Positions 16,486 through 25,116 of a stretch of 64,000 bases of DNA are shown here, piece after piece. The notes beneath the pieces were generated by a model. That model worked only from the letters and a program-made list of their open reading frames with translations. It did no database searches and was not told the DNA's origin. Source of the stretch: Salegentibacter agarivorans (lineage in GTDB: Bacteria; Bacteroidota; Bacteroidia; Flavobacteriales; Flavobacteriaceae); NCBI RefSeq assembly GCF_900113135.1, contig NZ_FOOH01000012.1, forward strand, positions 85,101-149,100, given 5' to 3'. The first letter of the stretch is position 1. Each line of letters starts with the position of its first letter. Made by a program: the position numbers and the translations under genes.

Positions 16486-17430
16486 TTACCAATCTTTTTC
16501 AGATTGCACTTTGGCACCTTTTTGTTTTTCCGCATTTACTTTATCCTGCACCTTTCTTTCTTCATTATTCATCGCTTCCAGTAAACTCTGAATTTGCTCT
16601 GGAGACAATTGTCCCTGCGCGGGTTGAGGCTGGCCTTGCTCTGGTTGCTGCTCTTCCTCTTGCTCGTCGCCCTGGCCATCTTGCTGCTCCTGATCATCCT
16701 GGTCGCCTTCCTGTTCTTCCTGATCCTTATCCTGTTGATCCTGATCACCTTCATTATCTCCCTCACCATCCTGATTCTGCTGCTCCTGGTTTTCCTGTTC
16801 CTGGTTTTGATCTTGATTTTCCTGATCCTGATTTTCCTGATCTTCATTCTCATCATCGCCACCATCCTGGTTATCTTCCTGGTTTTCCTGTTCCTGTTCC
16901 TGTTCCTGTTCCAGCATCTTTTTAGCCAGGGCTAAATTATAGCGGGTTTCATCGTCAGTTGGGTCGTTTCTTAAAGCATCTTTATAGGCATCTACCGCTT
17001 CCTGATACATTTTTTGCTTCATATAAGCATTTCCCAAATTATGGTTGGCTTTGTGCCTGGCAGTTTTCGTGTCTGCAACCTCAGCCGCCTGTTTAAAACG
17101 TTGTGCAGCCTGTGGTGCATTTTCACGGGTATAATACATATTTCCCATATTATATCGCGCGTCTGCATTCTCAGCATCTTTGGCAATAGCTTTTCTATAA
17201 GCCGCCTCGGCTTCCGGGAAATTATTTTCTCCTAAAGCAACATCAGCTTCCTGCATAAATTGCCGGGCTTCCTTTTGGGCTTTTTCTTTTTCTTTATCAC
17301 TTTGTTGCTGGGCTAATACCGGAAGTCCAAGTACCAACCCAAAAAACACACATAAACTAACTCGAAGAAAGCTCAAGGATAAATTTAAATCTCGATTATC
17401 GAGTAATATGTTTGCTGAAAAACCTCTCAT
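16486..17430 (-). CDS. batC: BatC-like TPR protein with acidic Gln-rich tail
   Basis: A 314-residue protein with three TPR repeats (about residues 55-170; DARYNMGNMYYTRENAPQAA, AVDAYKDALRNDPTDDETRY) followed by about 110 residues made almost only of Gln, Glu, Asp, Asn and Gly, then a short helical end. The signal peptide (VSLCVFFGLVLGLPVLAQ) begins only about 23 residues in: the preceding codons include NILLDNRDLN, which is the translated palindromic core of dispersed repeat A. ATG 17430 lies 4 nt after the batB stop, but a TTG start at 17376 would give a normal signal peptide. Part of the Bat operon. Confidence 0.87.
   Translation of the reverse strand: MRGFSANILLDNRDLNLSLSFLRVSLCVFFGLVLGLPVLAQQQSDKEKEKAQKEARQFMQEADVALGENNFPEAEAAYRKAIAKDAENADARYNMGNMYYTRENAPQAAQRFKQAAEVADTKTARHKANHNLGNAYMKQKMYQEAVDAYKDALRNDPTDDETRYNLALAKKMLEQEQEQEQENQEDNQDGGDDENEDQENQDQENQDQNQEQENQEQQNQDGEGDNEGDQDQQDKDQEEQEGDQDDQEQQDGQGDEQEEEQQPEQGQPQPAQGQLSPEQIQSLLEAMNNEERKVQDKVNAEKQKGAKVQSEKDW
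16640..16920. repeat. low-complexity Gln/Glu/Asp codon repeat inside batC
   Basis: Irregular short repeats of CAG/GAA/GAT/CAA-type codons (seen on the plus strand as CTGTTCCTG, CTGATCCTG and similar units) encode the acidic Gln-rich tail of BatC. Such tracts tend to change length by slippage, so this tail is likely to vary between strains. Confidence 0.8.
17384..17406. repeat. dispersed repeat A core inside batC (copy A2)
   Basis: A 23-nt block starting TTTAAATCTCGATTATCGAG, identical to the cores at 39741-39763 and 49500-49522. Here it is in frame within the first 16 codons of batC. Only the core is recognisable; the flanking blocks of the longer element are not clear. Confidence 0.75.
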
Positions 17431-17434
17431 TGAA

Positions 17435-18481
17435 TCACTCCTCTGTCTTTCTTTTTTCGTTGAATAAATTAAGCTTCCTTATCCAGCCGGTCTTGCGTTC
17501 TAACATAAATACATCCAGTAACAGCAATAAGATTGCCAAACCAACAAACCACTGAAACTGCGATTTATAATCGGCAAATTGTTTTGCTTCAAATTCTGTT
17601 TTTTCAATGGTAAGCAACTCTTCCTGAACTTTTTCGGTTACTTCAGCAGTTATACTACCATCAATATATTCTCCATTTGTTTCGCTCGCAATTTGCTCTA
17701 GAATTGCCGGATCAAGTTTTGTAATTACGGTTTCGCCCTGGTTGTCCTTTTTATAATTCTGCACCACTCCATTCCTTTTAATAGGAATTGGTCCTCCCTT
17801 GGTGGTGCCTACACCTATAGTATAAATTCTAATCCCGGCTTCAGCGGCTCGTTCCGCCATATCTTCAACATTACCCTGGTGATCTTCGCCATCGCTTAGA
17901 ATAAACATCACCCGGTTGGTTTGTTGGTTATCGTCAAAAAAGCCGGTAGCTAAATCTATAGCATCTCCAATGGCGGTTCCCTGCGAGGAAATCATATCGG
18001 TATTTAAACTTTCCAGGAACATCTCTGCCGAGCCGTAATCTGTAGTAATTGGCAACTGCGGAAAAGCGCTCCCTGCATAGGCGATAATTCCCACGCGATC
18101 GCTTCCCAGGTTGCCTATTATTTGTCTTACCAATTGCTTCGATTTTTCTAATCTATTGGGCGCAATATCTTCGGCCTCCATACTTTTAGAAACATCTACC
18201 GCAAAAACAATATCCACACCTTCGCGTTTTACTGTTTCTAACTGTGAACCTAATTTAGGATTTACAAGGCCAAAAATTAAGCTGGCAAAAGCGCCAAGGA
18301 TGAGCAATAATTTTAAAACAGGCTTAAATGCCGATTTGTTTGGGGATAAAAAACTTAGAAGCTCGGGTTTGGCAAACCTTGAGCGTGCACGCTTCTGCCA
18401 AAGCCTAAAAATAAGGTATAGCAAGATTACTACCGGAAGGAGTAGTAAAAGCCATAAATATATTTTTTCTTCTAAGATCAT
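17435..18481 (-). CDS. batB: BatB: von Willebrand factor A protein
   Basis: A 348-residue membrane protein: an N-terminal helix (LWLLLLLPVVILLYLIFRLW), a second helix near residue 60, a VWA domain (about residues 90-290) with a complete MIDAS motif (DVSKSMEAED, then TAIGDAI and LSDGEDHQGN), and a C-terminal helix (FVGLAILLLLLDVFMLERK). The VWA domain would sit in the periplasm and bind Mg2+ and a partner protein. It is 20 nt downstream of batA, to which it is related by sequence. Confidence 0.92.
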   Translation of the reverse strand: MILEEKIYLWLLLLLPVVILLYLIFRLWQKRARSRFAKPELLSFLSPNKSAFKPVLKLLLILGAFASLIFGLVNPKLGSQLETVKREGVDIVFAVDVSKSMEAEDIAPNRLEKSKQLVRQIIGNLGSDRVGIIAYAGSAFPQLPITTDYGSAEMFLESLNTDMISSQGTAIGDAIDLATGFFDDNQQTNRVMFILSDGEDHQGNVEDMAERAAEAGIRIYTIGVGTTKGGPIPIKRNGVVQNYKKDNQGETVITKLDPAILEQIASETNGEYIDGSITAEVTEKVQEELLTIEKTEFEAKQFADYKSQFQWFVGLAILLLLLDVFMLERKTGWIRKLNLFNEKRKTEE

Positions 18482-18501
18482 TAAAACTTTCTTTCTAATT
18501 T

Positions 18502-19506
18502 TTAAATAAAGCCTCTAAATACTGTATACCGCAAGATTATTTCAAAAAGTAATAATCCTAAAGCCAGTAAAGCATAAGGCCTAAATTTTTCGGTATAATT
18601 ATAATACCTGAATTCTTCTATTTCAGATTTCTCCAGGCTGTCTATTTCTTCATAAATCTCTTCGAGGGTTTCATTATTGGTAGCTCTAAAGTATTTCCCG
18701 CCGGTATCTGCAGCAATTTGCTGCAATAAAGCTTCATCTATCTCTACTTTTTGCACCCCATATTGAAACTTTCCGTTAGGCAAAATATTTACTGGAGTTA
18801 GGGCATTTCCATTACTTCCCACGCCAATTGTATAGACTTTAATGTCGAATTCCACAGCGAGCTCGCTGGCTATTTTAGGATCTATAAACCCGGAGTTATT
18901 TACCCCGTCGGTTAATAAAATGATCACTTTACTTTCGGCATCACTATCTTTTAAACGGTTAACCGAAGTTGCCAAACCTGAACCAATTGCCGTTCCGTTT
19001 TGTAATACATTACTGTATTCAATTTCTTCAATGGCTCTTAAAGCAATACTTTTATCGCTGGTAATGGGCGTTTTTGTAAAACTTTCTCCAGCAAAAAGCA
19101 CCAAACCAATCCTATCTGTAGGCCTATTTTCTATAAATTCAGCTCCTACTTCCTTTACAGATTCCAGTCGATTAGGTTCAAAATCGCGGGCCAGCATACT
19201 TGCCGAAACATCTATAGCCATTACAATATCTATACCCCTAATGTTGCTGCTTTGCGTGGTTACATCTACCGTTCTTGGACGGGCCATTGCAGTTATTAAC
19301 AGGGCCAAGGCTAGTAAGCGTAAGACAAAAAGTATAGGTTTTAATTTTGAAAGCAGCGATTGCTTTACCTTAAAACCTTTTACACTAGACATTCTAAGTT
19401 CTGGAGTTTGCTGCTTTCGTTTCCAGAAATACCAGGCCGTTGCCGGCAGAAGCAGCAAAAGCAGCCAGAAAAATTCTGGATTTTCGAATGTATAATTAGC
19501 AAACAT
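18502..19506 (-). CDS. batA: BatA: von Willebrand factor A protein
   Basis: A 334-residue protein with the same layout as BatB: N-terminal helices (FFWLLLLLLPATAWYFWKRK and a second near residue 60), a VWA domain with MIDAS motif (DVSASMLARD, GTAIGSGLA, LLTDGVNNSG) and a C-terminal transmembrane helix (PYALLALGLLLFEIIL). The ATG at 19506 shares its A with the TGA stop of the upstream gene (TGATG), so translation is coupled; the TTG one codon earlier is not needed. Confidence 0.92.
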   Translation of the reverse strand: MFANYTFENPEFFWLLLLLLPATAWYFWKRKQQTPELRMSSVKGFKVKQSLLSKLKPILFVLRLLALALLITAMARPRTVDVTTQSSNIRGIDIVMAIDVSASMLARDFEPNRLESVKEVGAEFIENRPTDRIGLVLFAGESFTKTPITSDKSIALRAIEEIEYSNVLQNGTAIGSGLATSVNRLKDSDAESKVIILLTDGVNNSGFIDPKIASELAVEFDIKVYTIGVGSNGNALTPVNILPNGKFQYGVQKVEIDEALLQQIAADTGGKYFRATNNETLEEIYEEIDSLEKSEIEEFRYYNYTEKFRPYALLALGLLLFEIILRYTVFRGFI

Positions 19507-21140
19507 CAATTAGACTGATTTCTTAATTCTATAGAACTTTCTACTCGTTGTAATATTTCTTCGGCATATTTATCATCCTCATCAAAAACTACCATAACCT
19601 GCTGAAATCCGCCATTTTCTCCCAGGTTTATAATAGCATATTGCTTTTGAATTGGGCCGCCGGTAATTGGATTTTCAAGATTAAAAGTTCCAAAAACCTT
19701 AATTCCCTTGGCGCTATCTAAAGTTGAAAATTCTTCTTCTTTCATAATAATATTACGGGCTCCCTGGTTTTCCAGGTTTTCATAAATACCGTCTACTGCC
19801 TTATCAAGGTTAAAATCACTTTGCGGATTGACCGGCCCAGTAATTAATAAAATATATAAATTACTCTCCAGTGTTCCAGAATCAAAAGTTTCACTTCCCA
19901 GAAGCAATTCCTGTAGCTCATTGTCCCTATCTACAGCCTTTCTTACCAGTACCTCTGGAGTGGTTATGGTTACACTTGGTGTGCCGTATTCACTTCTAAT
20001 CCAGTCGCCCTCCAGCAATTCTTTGGTCTCATTTCCCAAAACCGAATCTTTTACATAATCAAATCCTCTGGTATTTACCAAAACCACTATTACAATAATT
20101 CCCAGCACCAACACACCACCAATTATGGCCAGAATTTTATTTCTTCTTTTTCTTCTTAATTTCTCTGTTCGGTATTTTTCATCCTGCATCAATTCTTCCT
20201 CGGTTGGCTCAGGAACTACCTGGCGAATGTCTTTTATAAGATGCTCGGTTTTAGTTCTATCACTTTTTGCGGTAATTACATCGGGGCGCGAATTAGCAAA
20301 TTTGGCTAAATCGGCGCGTTTTAATAATTGCTGAAAATTATCTATAGATTTATCTTTTAAACTTAATTCTCCCGCTTGTTTTCTTAATTCCAGGTACGCA
20401 ATAAGTTCTGAGGTTGTACTCTCCAGTGCCCTATCGTAAATTTTTCTGTCTAAATATTTTCTAACAATAAAGGCAAGATTTGAGTAATATTCCTTGATTT
20501 CCCTGTCTTGCAACAAAGAAGAATTATCTAATTGTTTTAACTCGAACATGGCCTGCTCGTAAGGTGGTAATTCGGGTTCTGCTTCTTTTCTTTTCTTTCT
20601 TCTTCTAAAAAAGTAAAAAGCAAGTCCAAGAATTACTAAAGCGGCAAGTAACCACCAAATCCAGTTCGGAATACTAAAAGGTTTTGGAACATCTACCGCC
20701 GGTTTTATAGGATACATTTTCTGGCGAGTGGTATCCACCTTCACATCGGCAACCTCAACTCTAAAAGAATCGGTTAAATATTCCCTATTTTGAATAATAA
20801 TTTTTTGCTGCGGAATAGTATATGCACCGGAATCGAACTGCGTAAGCGAATATTTCTTTAAAAGCCTGAAACGATCTTCAACTGTGGTAGTATCGGCCCC
20901 TAAAGATTCCACCATTTCCATTGGGTCAAAAGTTTGGCCCTCAGGGAAAACCACCAAATTGGTAGAATCAGTTTCTACTTCAATACTATAAATTATTTGT
21001 TCTCCAATTTTTATGGAAGTTGAATCTATGCCAGCATTAATTTGAAGTTGCTGGGCGAAAGCTGAAAAAGACAACAACAAAAAAAGCAACAAGGCCGCCG
21101 CTTTAAAACTATTTAATGTTGTTGTAAATCTATTATTCAT
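19506..21140 (-). CDS. Bat-operon membrane protein of 544 residues
   Basis: A protein with a signal peptide (ALLLFLLLSFSAFAQQ), a periplasmic BatD-like beta region (to about residue 145, INAGIDSTSIKIGEQIIYSI), a transmembrane helix (WIWWLLAALVILGLAFYFF), a cytoplasmic helical part of the DUF4381 kind (RKYLDRKIYDRALESTTSEL), a second helix (ILAIIGGVLVLGIIVIVVLV) and a C-terminal domain of about 165 residues. DUF4381-like genes sit between DUF58 and batA in many Bat operons; the extra C-terminal domain, which resembles nothing I recognise, makes this one longer than most. It overlaps batA by one base and follows the DUF58 gene by 6 nt. Confidence 0.75.
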   Translation of the reverse strand: MNNRFTTTLNSFKAAALLLFLLLSFSAFAQQLQINAGIDSTSIKIGEQIIYSIEVETDSTNLVVFPEGQTFDPMEMVESLGADTTTVEDRFRLLKKYSLTQFDSGAYTIPQQKIIIQNREYLTDSFRVEVADVKVDTTRQKMYPIKPAVDVPKPFSIPNWIWWLLAALVILGLAFYFFRRRKKRKEAEPELPPYEQAMFELKQLDNSSLLQDREIKEYYSNLAFIVRKYLDRKIYDRALESTTSELIAYLELRKQAGELSLKDKSIDNFQQLLKRADLAKFANSRPDVITAKSDRTKTEHLIKDIRQVVPEPTEEELMQDEKYRTEKLRRKRRNKILAIIGGVLVLGIIVIVVLVNTRGFDYVKDSVLGNETKELLEGDWIRSEYGTPSVTITTPEVLVRKAVDRDNELQELLLGSETFDSGTLESNLYILLITGPVNPQSDFNLDKAVDGIYENLENQGARNIIMKEEEFSTLDSAKGIKVFGTFNLENPITGGPIQKQYAIINLGENGGFQQVMVVFDEDDKYAEEILQRVESSIELRNQSN

Positions 21141-21146
21141 TTGTTT

Positions 21147-22013
21147 CTAACCTCTTCTTTTAAAATAACCCAGTAATTTTTTCACATAACTCTCGTCAAC
21201 ACGATTGTTGATAACGCCAGCTCCACTTAGGGTAAAACTTTCGTTAAAATAAGCCGCTCTTTCACGATAATATTCTGCATAATTTCTTCTAACCGATTTA
21301 GAGCCAGTATTTACCGTAACATATTCCCCGGTTTCCTCATCCAACATTTGTACCAATCCTAAATTTGGAATTTCCTCCTCTGCCGAATCGTAAACCCTTA
21401 TTCCGGTGACATCGTGTTTATTACCCGCAATCTTTAAAGTTTGCTGGTAATCATCATCCATAAAATCTGAAAGCATAAAGACAATCGCCTTTTTCTTCAT
21501 CACATTAGAAAGGTATTTTATGGCTACCGCGATATCAGTTTTTTTAGATTGCGGTTTAAATTCTATTAATTCCCTGATAATTCTAAGCACGTGATAACGC
21601 CCTTTTTTAGGCGGAATATAAAGCTCTATTTTGTCTGAAAAAAGCATCAGCCCAATCTTGTCGTTATTTTGGGTAGCCGAAAAAGCTAAAGTTGCAGCAA
21701 TTTCGGTAATCACATCTTTTTTAAGCTGATTTTGTGTTCCGAAGAATTCTGAACCCGAAACATCTACCATAAGCATCATGGTAAGTTCACGTTCTTCTTC
21801 AAAAACCTTTACAAAGGGCTCATTGTAGCGAGCGGTAACATTCCAGTCTATACTTCTAACATCATCGCCAAATTGGTACTGCCGCACTTCACTAAACGTC
21901 ATCCCACGACCTTTAAAAGTAGAATGATATTCCCCGCCAAAAACGTGATCGCTCAAACGCCGGGTTTTTATTTCAATCTTTCTTACTTTTTTTAAAAGTT
22001 CTTTGGTATCCAT
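21147..22013 (-). CDS. DUF58 domain protein
   Basis: A 288-residue cytoplasmic protein of the DUF58 family, which has a VWA-like fold. It contains FGGEYHSTFKGRGMTFSEVR, then YQFGDDVRSIDWNVTARYNE (the DUF58 signature; DVRxIDWxxTAR) and a degenerate MIDAS-like DVSGSEFFG. It usually acts with a MoxR ATPase encoded just upstream, as here, where 66 nt separate the two. Its biochemical role is unsettled; it is thought to be a substrate or adaptor of MoxR. Confidence 0.93.
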   Translation of the reverse strand: MDTKELLKKVRKIEIKTRRLSDHVFGGEYHSTFKGRGMTFSEVRQYQFGDDVRSIDWNVTARYNEPFVKVFEEERELTMMLMVDVSGSEFFGTQNQLKKDVITEIAATLAFSATQNNDKIGLMLFSDKIELYIPPKKGRYHVLRIIRELIEFKPQSKKTDIAVAIKYLSNVMKKKAIVFMLSDFMDDDYQQTLKIAGNKHDVTGIRVYDSAEEEIPNLGLVQMLDEETGEYVTVNTGSKSVRRNYAEYYRERAAYFNESFTLSGAGVINNRVDESYVKKLLGYFKRRG

Positions 22014-22079
22014 CAGGAAGCGGTTGTGTGTTTACACAGCAATTATTGGAAAATGCGAAAATTAAGTGAACTACAAGGT

Positions 22080-23084
22080 TTATGGAACTTCAATCTCGTT
22101 CACTATTTTATGCACAATATCTTCTGAAGTTACATTTTCGGCTTCCGCCTCGTAGGTAATTCCAATTCTATGGCGAAGCACGTCTAAAACCACGGCTCTA
22201 ACATCTTCTGGAATTACATAACCACGACGTTTTATAAATGCGTAACATTTTGAAGCCCGCGCAAGGTTAATACTTCCCCTTGGAGAAGCGCCAAAACTTA
22301 TTAAAGGTTTTAGATCTTTTAAATTATATTTTTCAGGATTACGAGTGGCAAAAATAATATCAAGGATATATTTTTCAATTTTCTCATCCATATAAACTTC
22401 CCTGGCAGCCTGTTGTGCACGTAAAATTTGCTCAATGCTCACCACCGGATTCACTTTCGGAAATTCCCCTTTTAAATTGGCGCGCATAATTAACTGCTCG
22501 TCGTTAATTTCGGGATAATCAATTACGGTTTTCAGCATAAAACGGTCTACCTGGGCTTCAGGTAAAGGATAAGTTCCTTCCTGCTCTACCGGGTTCTGCG
22601 TGGCCATTACCAGAAACGGTTTATCTAAAATAAAAGTCTCTTCGCCAATGGTTACCTGCTTTTCCTGCATGGCTTCCAGTAAAGCCGATTGTACTTTGGC
22701 TGGAGCCCGGTTAATCTCATCTGCCAGGACAAAATTTGCAAAAATGGGTCCTTTTTTAATACTGAAATCATTCAGCTTCATATTGTAGATCATAGTACCC
22801 ACAACATCTGCAGGCAAAAGGTCTGGAGTAAACTGAATTCTACTAAAGCTACCGTGAACGGCTTGAGAAAGGGTATTAATAGCCAGGGTTTTTGCCAAAC
22901 CGGGAACACCTTCCAGCAAAATATGGCCCTGCCCCAATAAACCAATAAGCAAGCGCTCCATCATATGCTTTTGCCCTACTATTACTTTATTGACTTCAGT
23001 ATTTAGTAAATCTACAAAAGCACTTTCCCTCTCTATTTTTTCATTTAAACTTGCAATATCTACAGAGGCGTTGTTATCTATCAT
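22080..23084 (-). CDS. MoxR-family AAA+ ATPase
   Basis: A 334-residue AAA+ chaperone-like ATPase. Walker A is EGVPGLAKT (about residue 58), Walker B lies in FVLADEINRAPAKVQSALLE, sensor 1 in VMATQNPVEQEGTYPLPEAQ, and the C-terminal lid has SFGASPRGSINLARA. MoxR ATPases remodel VWA-containing partners; this gene heads the operon that encodes DUF58, BatA and BatB. The operon is about 9 kb long and all genes are in the same direction with gaps of a few to 66 bases. Confidence 0.95.
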   Translation of the reverse strand: MIDNNASVDIASLNEKIERESAFVDLLNTEVNKVIVGQKHMMERLLIGLLGQGHILLEGVPGLAKTLAINTLSQAVHGSFSRIQFTPDLLPADVVGTMIYNMKLNDFSIKKGPIFANFVLADEINRAPAKVQSALLEAMQEKQVTIGEETFILDKPFLVMATQNPVEQEGTYPLPEAQVDRFMLKTVIDYPEINDEQLIMRANLKGEFPKVNPVVSIEQILRAQQAAREVYMDEKIEKYILDIIFATRNPEKYNLKDLKPLISFGASPRGSINLARASKCYAFIKRRGYVIPEDVRAVVLDVLRHRIGITYEAEAENVTSEDIVHKIVNEIEVP

Positions 23085-23171
23085 TTTATGCGTATTTAAG
23101 ACCGTGAATTCGAGGCCGCAAATTGGAAAATTATTAGCGTTTCTGCTGTTAATGTATGGTTAAAAAACAAA

Positions 23172-23199
23172 AAAGCGGCTAAAAATAGCCGCTCTTTTT
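23172..23199. terminator. bidirectional intrinsic terminator
   Basis: AGCGGCT (23174-23180) and AGCCGCT (23187-23193) form a stem with a run of T on both strands. It ends the DUF4382 lipoprotein transcript (minus) before the MoxR operon. Confidence 0.85.
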
Positions 23200-23219
23200 T
23201 TATAAGGGAAATCTTTTAA

Positions 23220-24038
23220 TTATTCCAAATAAATAGTTTCCAGATCTTTTGCTTCCCCCTGTACTACTTCGACATTGTCTTCGGTAATGGCATCATACCC
23301 AGTTTCGGCATCTGGAGTTACAATAACTTTATAAGTTCCTGCCGGCACCCCGTGCAGCGCAAAATTGCCGTCTTCGTCAGTATAAGCCGAAATAGTATGA
23401 CTTGCATTCTGAGCTTTTACCAAAGATTTTCTATCGTTAGGATGTACTTCGCCTACAATAAAACCGGTATTAGCCATAGCAGACATTCTAATTACAGGTT
23501 TAAGGATGTAACCTCCATTCCCGGTTGTCACGATAGATTCGTCTACATCAAAATCCAGAAGGTATTCGTAGCTTTCTCCTGCTTCCAGCTCTTGTTGCAC
23601 ATTTAATTTTAATCCAGATTGTTGTGCACTTGGGGTAGCCATAGGATTCTCTTCTCCATCAATTACCACCACATTGTCTGGTCCTAAAACCAGTCTTATT
23701 TGATCAAGATAACCTGCAGGAATTTCAACATCGGCCAGTAATTGTGATACTCCGCCGGTTAATTGTAGAAGGTCATAACGGCCAGTTTCTACATTAGAAA
23801 GGCTTTCCCATTCCGCTTCTTCTTCGCCAACGGCGGCTTCTGTTTTAATCATTACATCCTGCACATCTACCCAAACTTCATCGTAGTCTCCGGGGGCATC
23901 TGTCATTCTAACCGTTAATTGGGCGTTGCCTTCTTCCACTCCGTTTTCATCATCATCACTACAACTGGTAAATCCAAAAGCAACTACTGCCGCAAGCAAT
24001 AAGCTTTTTAATTTTAGGTTCTTCATCGTTCTTTTCAT
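23220..24038 (-). CDS. DUF4382 lipoprotein with a carboxypeptidase-regulatory-like domain
   Basis: A 272-residue lipoprotein. The signal LLLAAVVAFGFTSC ends in a lipidated Cys followed by acidic residues (SDDDEN), consistent with export to the cell surface in Bacteroidota. A DUF4382 domain (AQLTVRMTDAPGDYDEVWVD to about residue 185) is followed by a C-terminal beta-sandwich (FIVGEVHPNDRKSL...ALHGVPAGTYKVIVTP). A start 4 codons later (24026, MKNLKLKS) is equally likely. Function unknown. Monocistronic, with its own terminator. Confidence 0.87.
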   Translation of the reverse strand: MKRTMKNLKLKSLLLAAVVAFGFTSCSDDDENGVEEGNAQLTVRMTDAPGDYDEVWVDVQDVMIKTEAAVGEEEAEWESLSNVETGRYDLLQLTGGVSQLLADVEIPAGYLDQIRLVLGPDNVVVIDGEENPMATPSAQQSGLKLNVQQELEAGESYEYLLDFDVDESIVTTGNGGYILKPVIRMSAMANTGFIVGEVHPNDRKSLVKAQNASHTISAYTDEDGNFALHGVPAGTYKVIVTPDAETGYDAITEDNVEVVQGEAKDLETIYLE

Positions 24039-24191
24039 AAATAGGTTTATTAATTGTTTAGAGAGGAAAACGCAGCATCATTGAATAAATTTTATCCAGA
24101 TGACTAGATTAACTAAATTTAACAGGATTTTAAATTGCATTTATACATTTAAGCTAGTTTCTTGTAGAAGCTTTATAACTTAGAAAAACTT

Positions 24192-24941
24192 ATGAAAACT
24201 GCACTAATTACCGGCGCCACCAGTGGAATTGGAAAAGCTACCGCCAATGCTTTTGCAAGAGAAGGCATTAATTTAATTCTCTGTGGAAGAAGGGAAGAAC
24301 GTTTAGACGAATTAAAAAAAGAATTGTCAAAAAGGGTCGCGGTTTATACCCTTTGTTTTGATATTCGTGACAAAGCTGCGGTTTTTGAAAAAATAAATGG
24401 ACTTCCAGAGAAATTCAGCAAAATTGATATTCTAATAAATAATGCCGGAAACGCACACGGTTTAGACCCCATACAGGATGGAAATATAGACGATTGGGAT
24501 GCCATGTTAGACATTAACGTAAAAGGTCTGCTATATATTAGCAAAGCAATTTTTCCAAAAATGATAAACCAGGGAACCGGGCATATTATTAATATTGGAT
24601 CTACCGCAGGGAAAGAAGTCTACCCTAACGGAAATGTTTATTGCGCAAGCAAATACGCGGTAGATGCCTTAAACCAGGGAATGCGTATAGACCTCAACAA
24701 ACACGGAATTAAAGTTGGCGCCGTAAACCCGGGGCTTACTCAAACAGAATTTAGCGAAGTGAGATTTAAAGGCGACTCCGAAAAAGCGAAAAGTGTTTAT
24801 GAAGGATTTCAAGCTTTACGCCCGGAAGATATCGCAGATATAATCAGGTTTGTGGTAACCCGGCCTTATCACGTAAATATTGCAGATTTAGTAGTGATGC
24901 CAACCGCGCAAGCAAACAGCACTACGGTGAATAAAAATTAA
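24192..24941 (+). CDS. short-chain dehydrogenase/reductase (YdfG-like)
   Basis: A 249-residue classical SDR: cofactor motif ITGATSGIGKATA (TGxxxGIG), NNAGNAHG, and the catalytic Ser-Tyr-Lys in INIGSTAGK...VYCASKYAVDAL, followed by AVNPGLTQTEF. It resembles E. coli YdfG, an NADP-dependent 3-hydroxy acid/serine dehydrogenase, but the substrate is not certain. Single gene; the following 175 nt contain a hairpin with T-rich tail near 24962-24998. Confidence 0.9.
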   Translation: MKTALITGATSGIGKATANAFAREGINLILCGRREERLDELKKELSKRVAVYTLCFDIRDKAAVFEKINGLPEKFSKIDILINNAGNAHGLDPIQDGNIDDWDAMLDINVKGLLYISKAIFPKMINQGTGHIINIGSTAGKEVYPNGNVYCASKYAVDALNQGMRIDLNKHGIKVGAVNPGLTQTEFSEVRFKGDSEKAKSVYEGFQALRPEDIADIIRFVVTRPYHVNIADLVVMPTAQANSTTVNKN

Positions 24942-25084
24942 TATTTCTTGAGATTTACATCCTGCAAGGTTTTAAAAACCTTATAGGTTTAGTTTTTGGA
25001 ATACCCTAGGAATAAAAATATTGAAAAATGATATGGTTTAACGCAGATATGTAATGGGAAAAAGAATAGATAATAATTAAAGAG

Positions 25085-25104
25085 ATTTCCGTCTTCACGG
25101 AAAT
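25085..25104. repeat. REP-like hairpin before the AlbA_2 gene
   Basis: ATTTCCGT and ACGGAAAT around a CTTC loop make a perfect 8-bp stem, preceded by GAG and followed by GAC, the layout of common REP-type palindromes (GAGATT...AATGAC). It ends 12 nt before the start codon, so in the mRNA it could also influence translation. Confidence 0.5.
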
Positions 25105-25116
25105 GACAAAGTAAAT

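Noticed and set aside
16594..16935. 113-codon plus-strand frame full of Leu, Ile and Val codons opposite batC
   Set aside because: It is the antisense of the Gln/Glu/Asp-rich tail of BatC; the hydrophobic look comes from complementing those codons.
13922..23084. MoxR plus VWA genes as a possible anti-phage system
   Set aside because: The full set of Bat genes with signal peptides and membrane helices is the classic aerotolerance operon; nothing points to defence.
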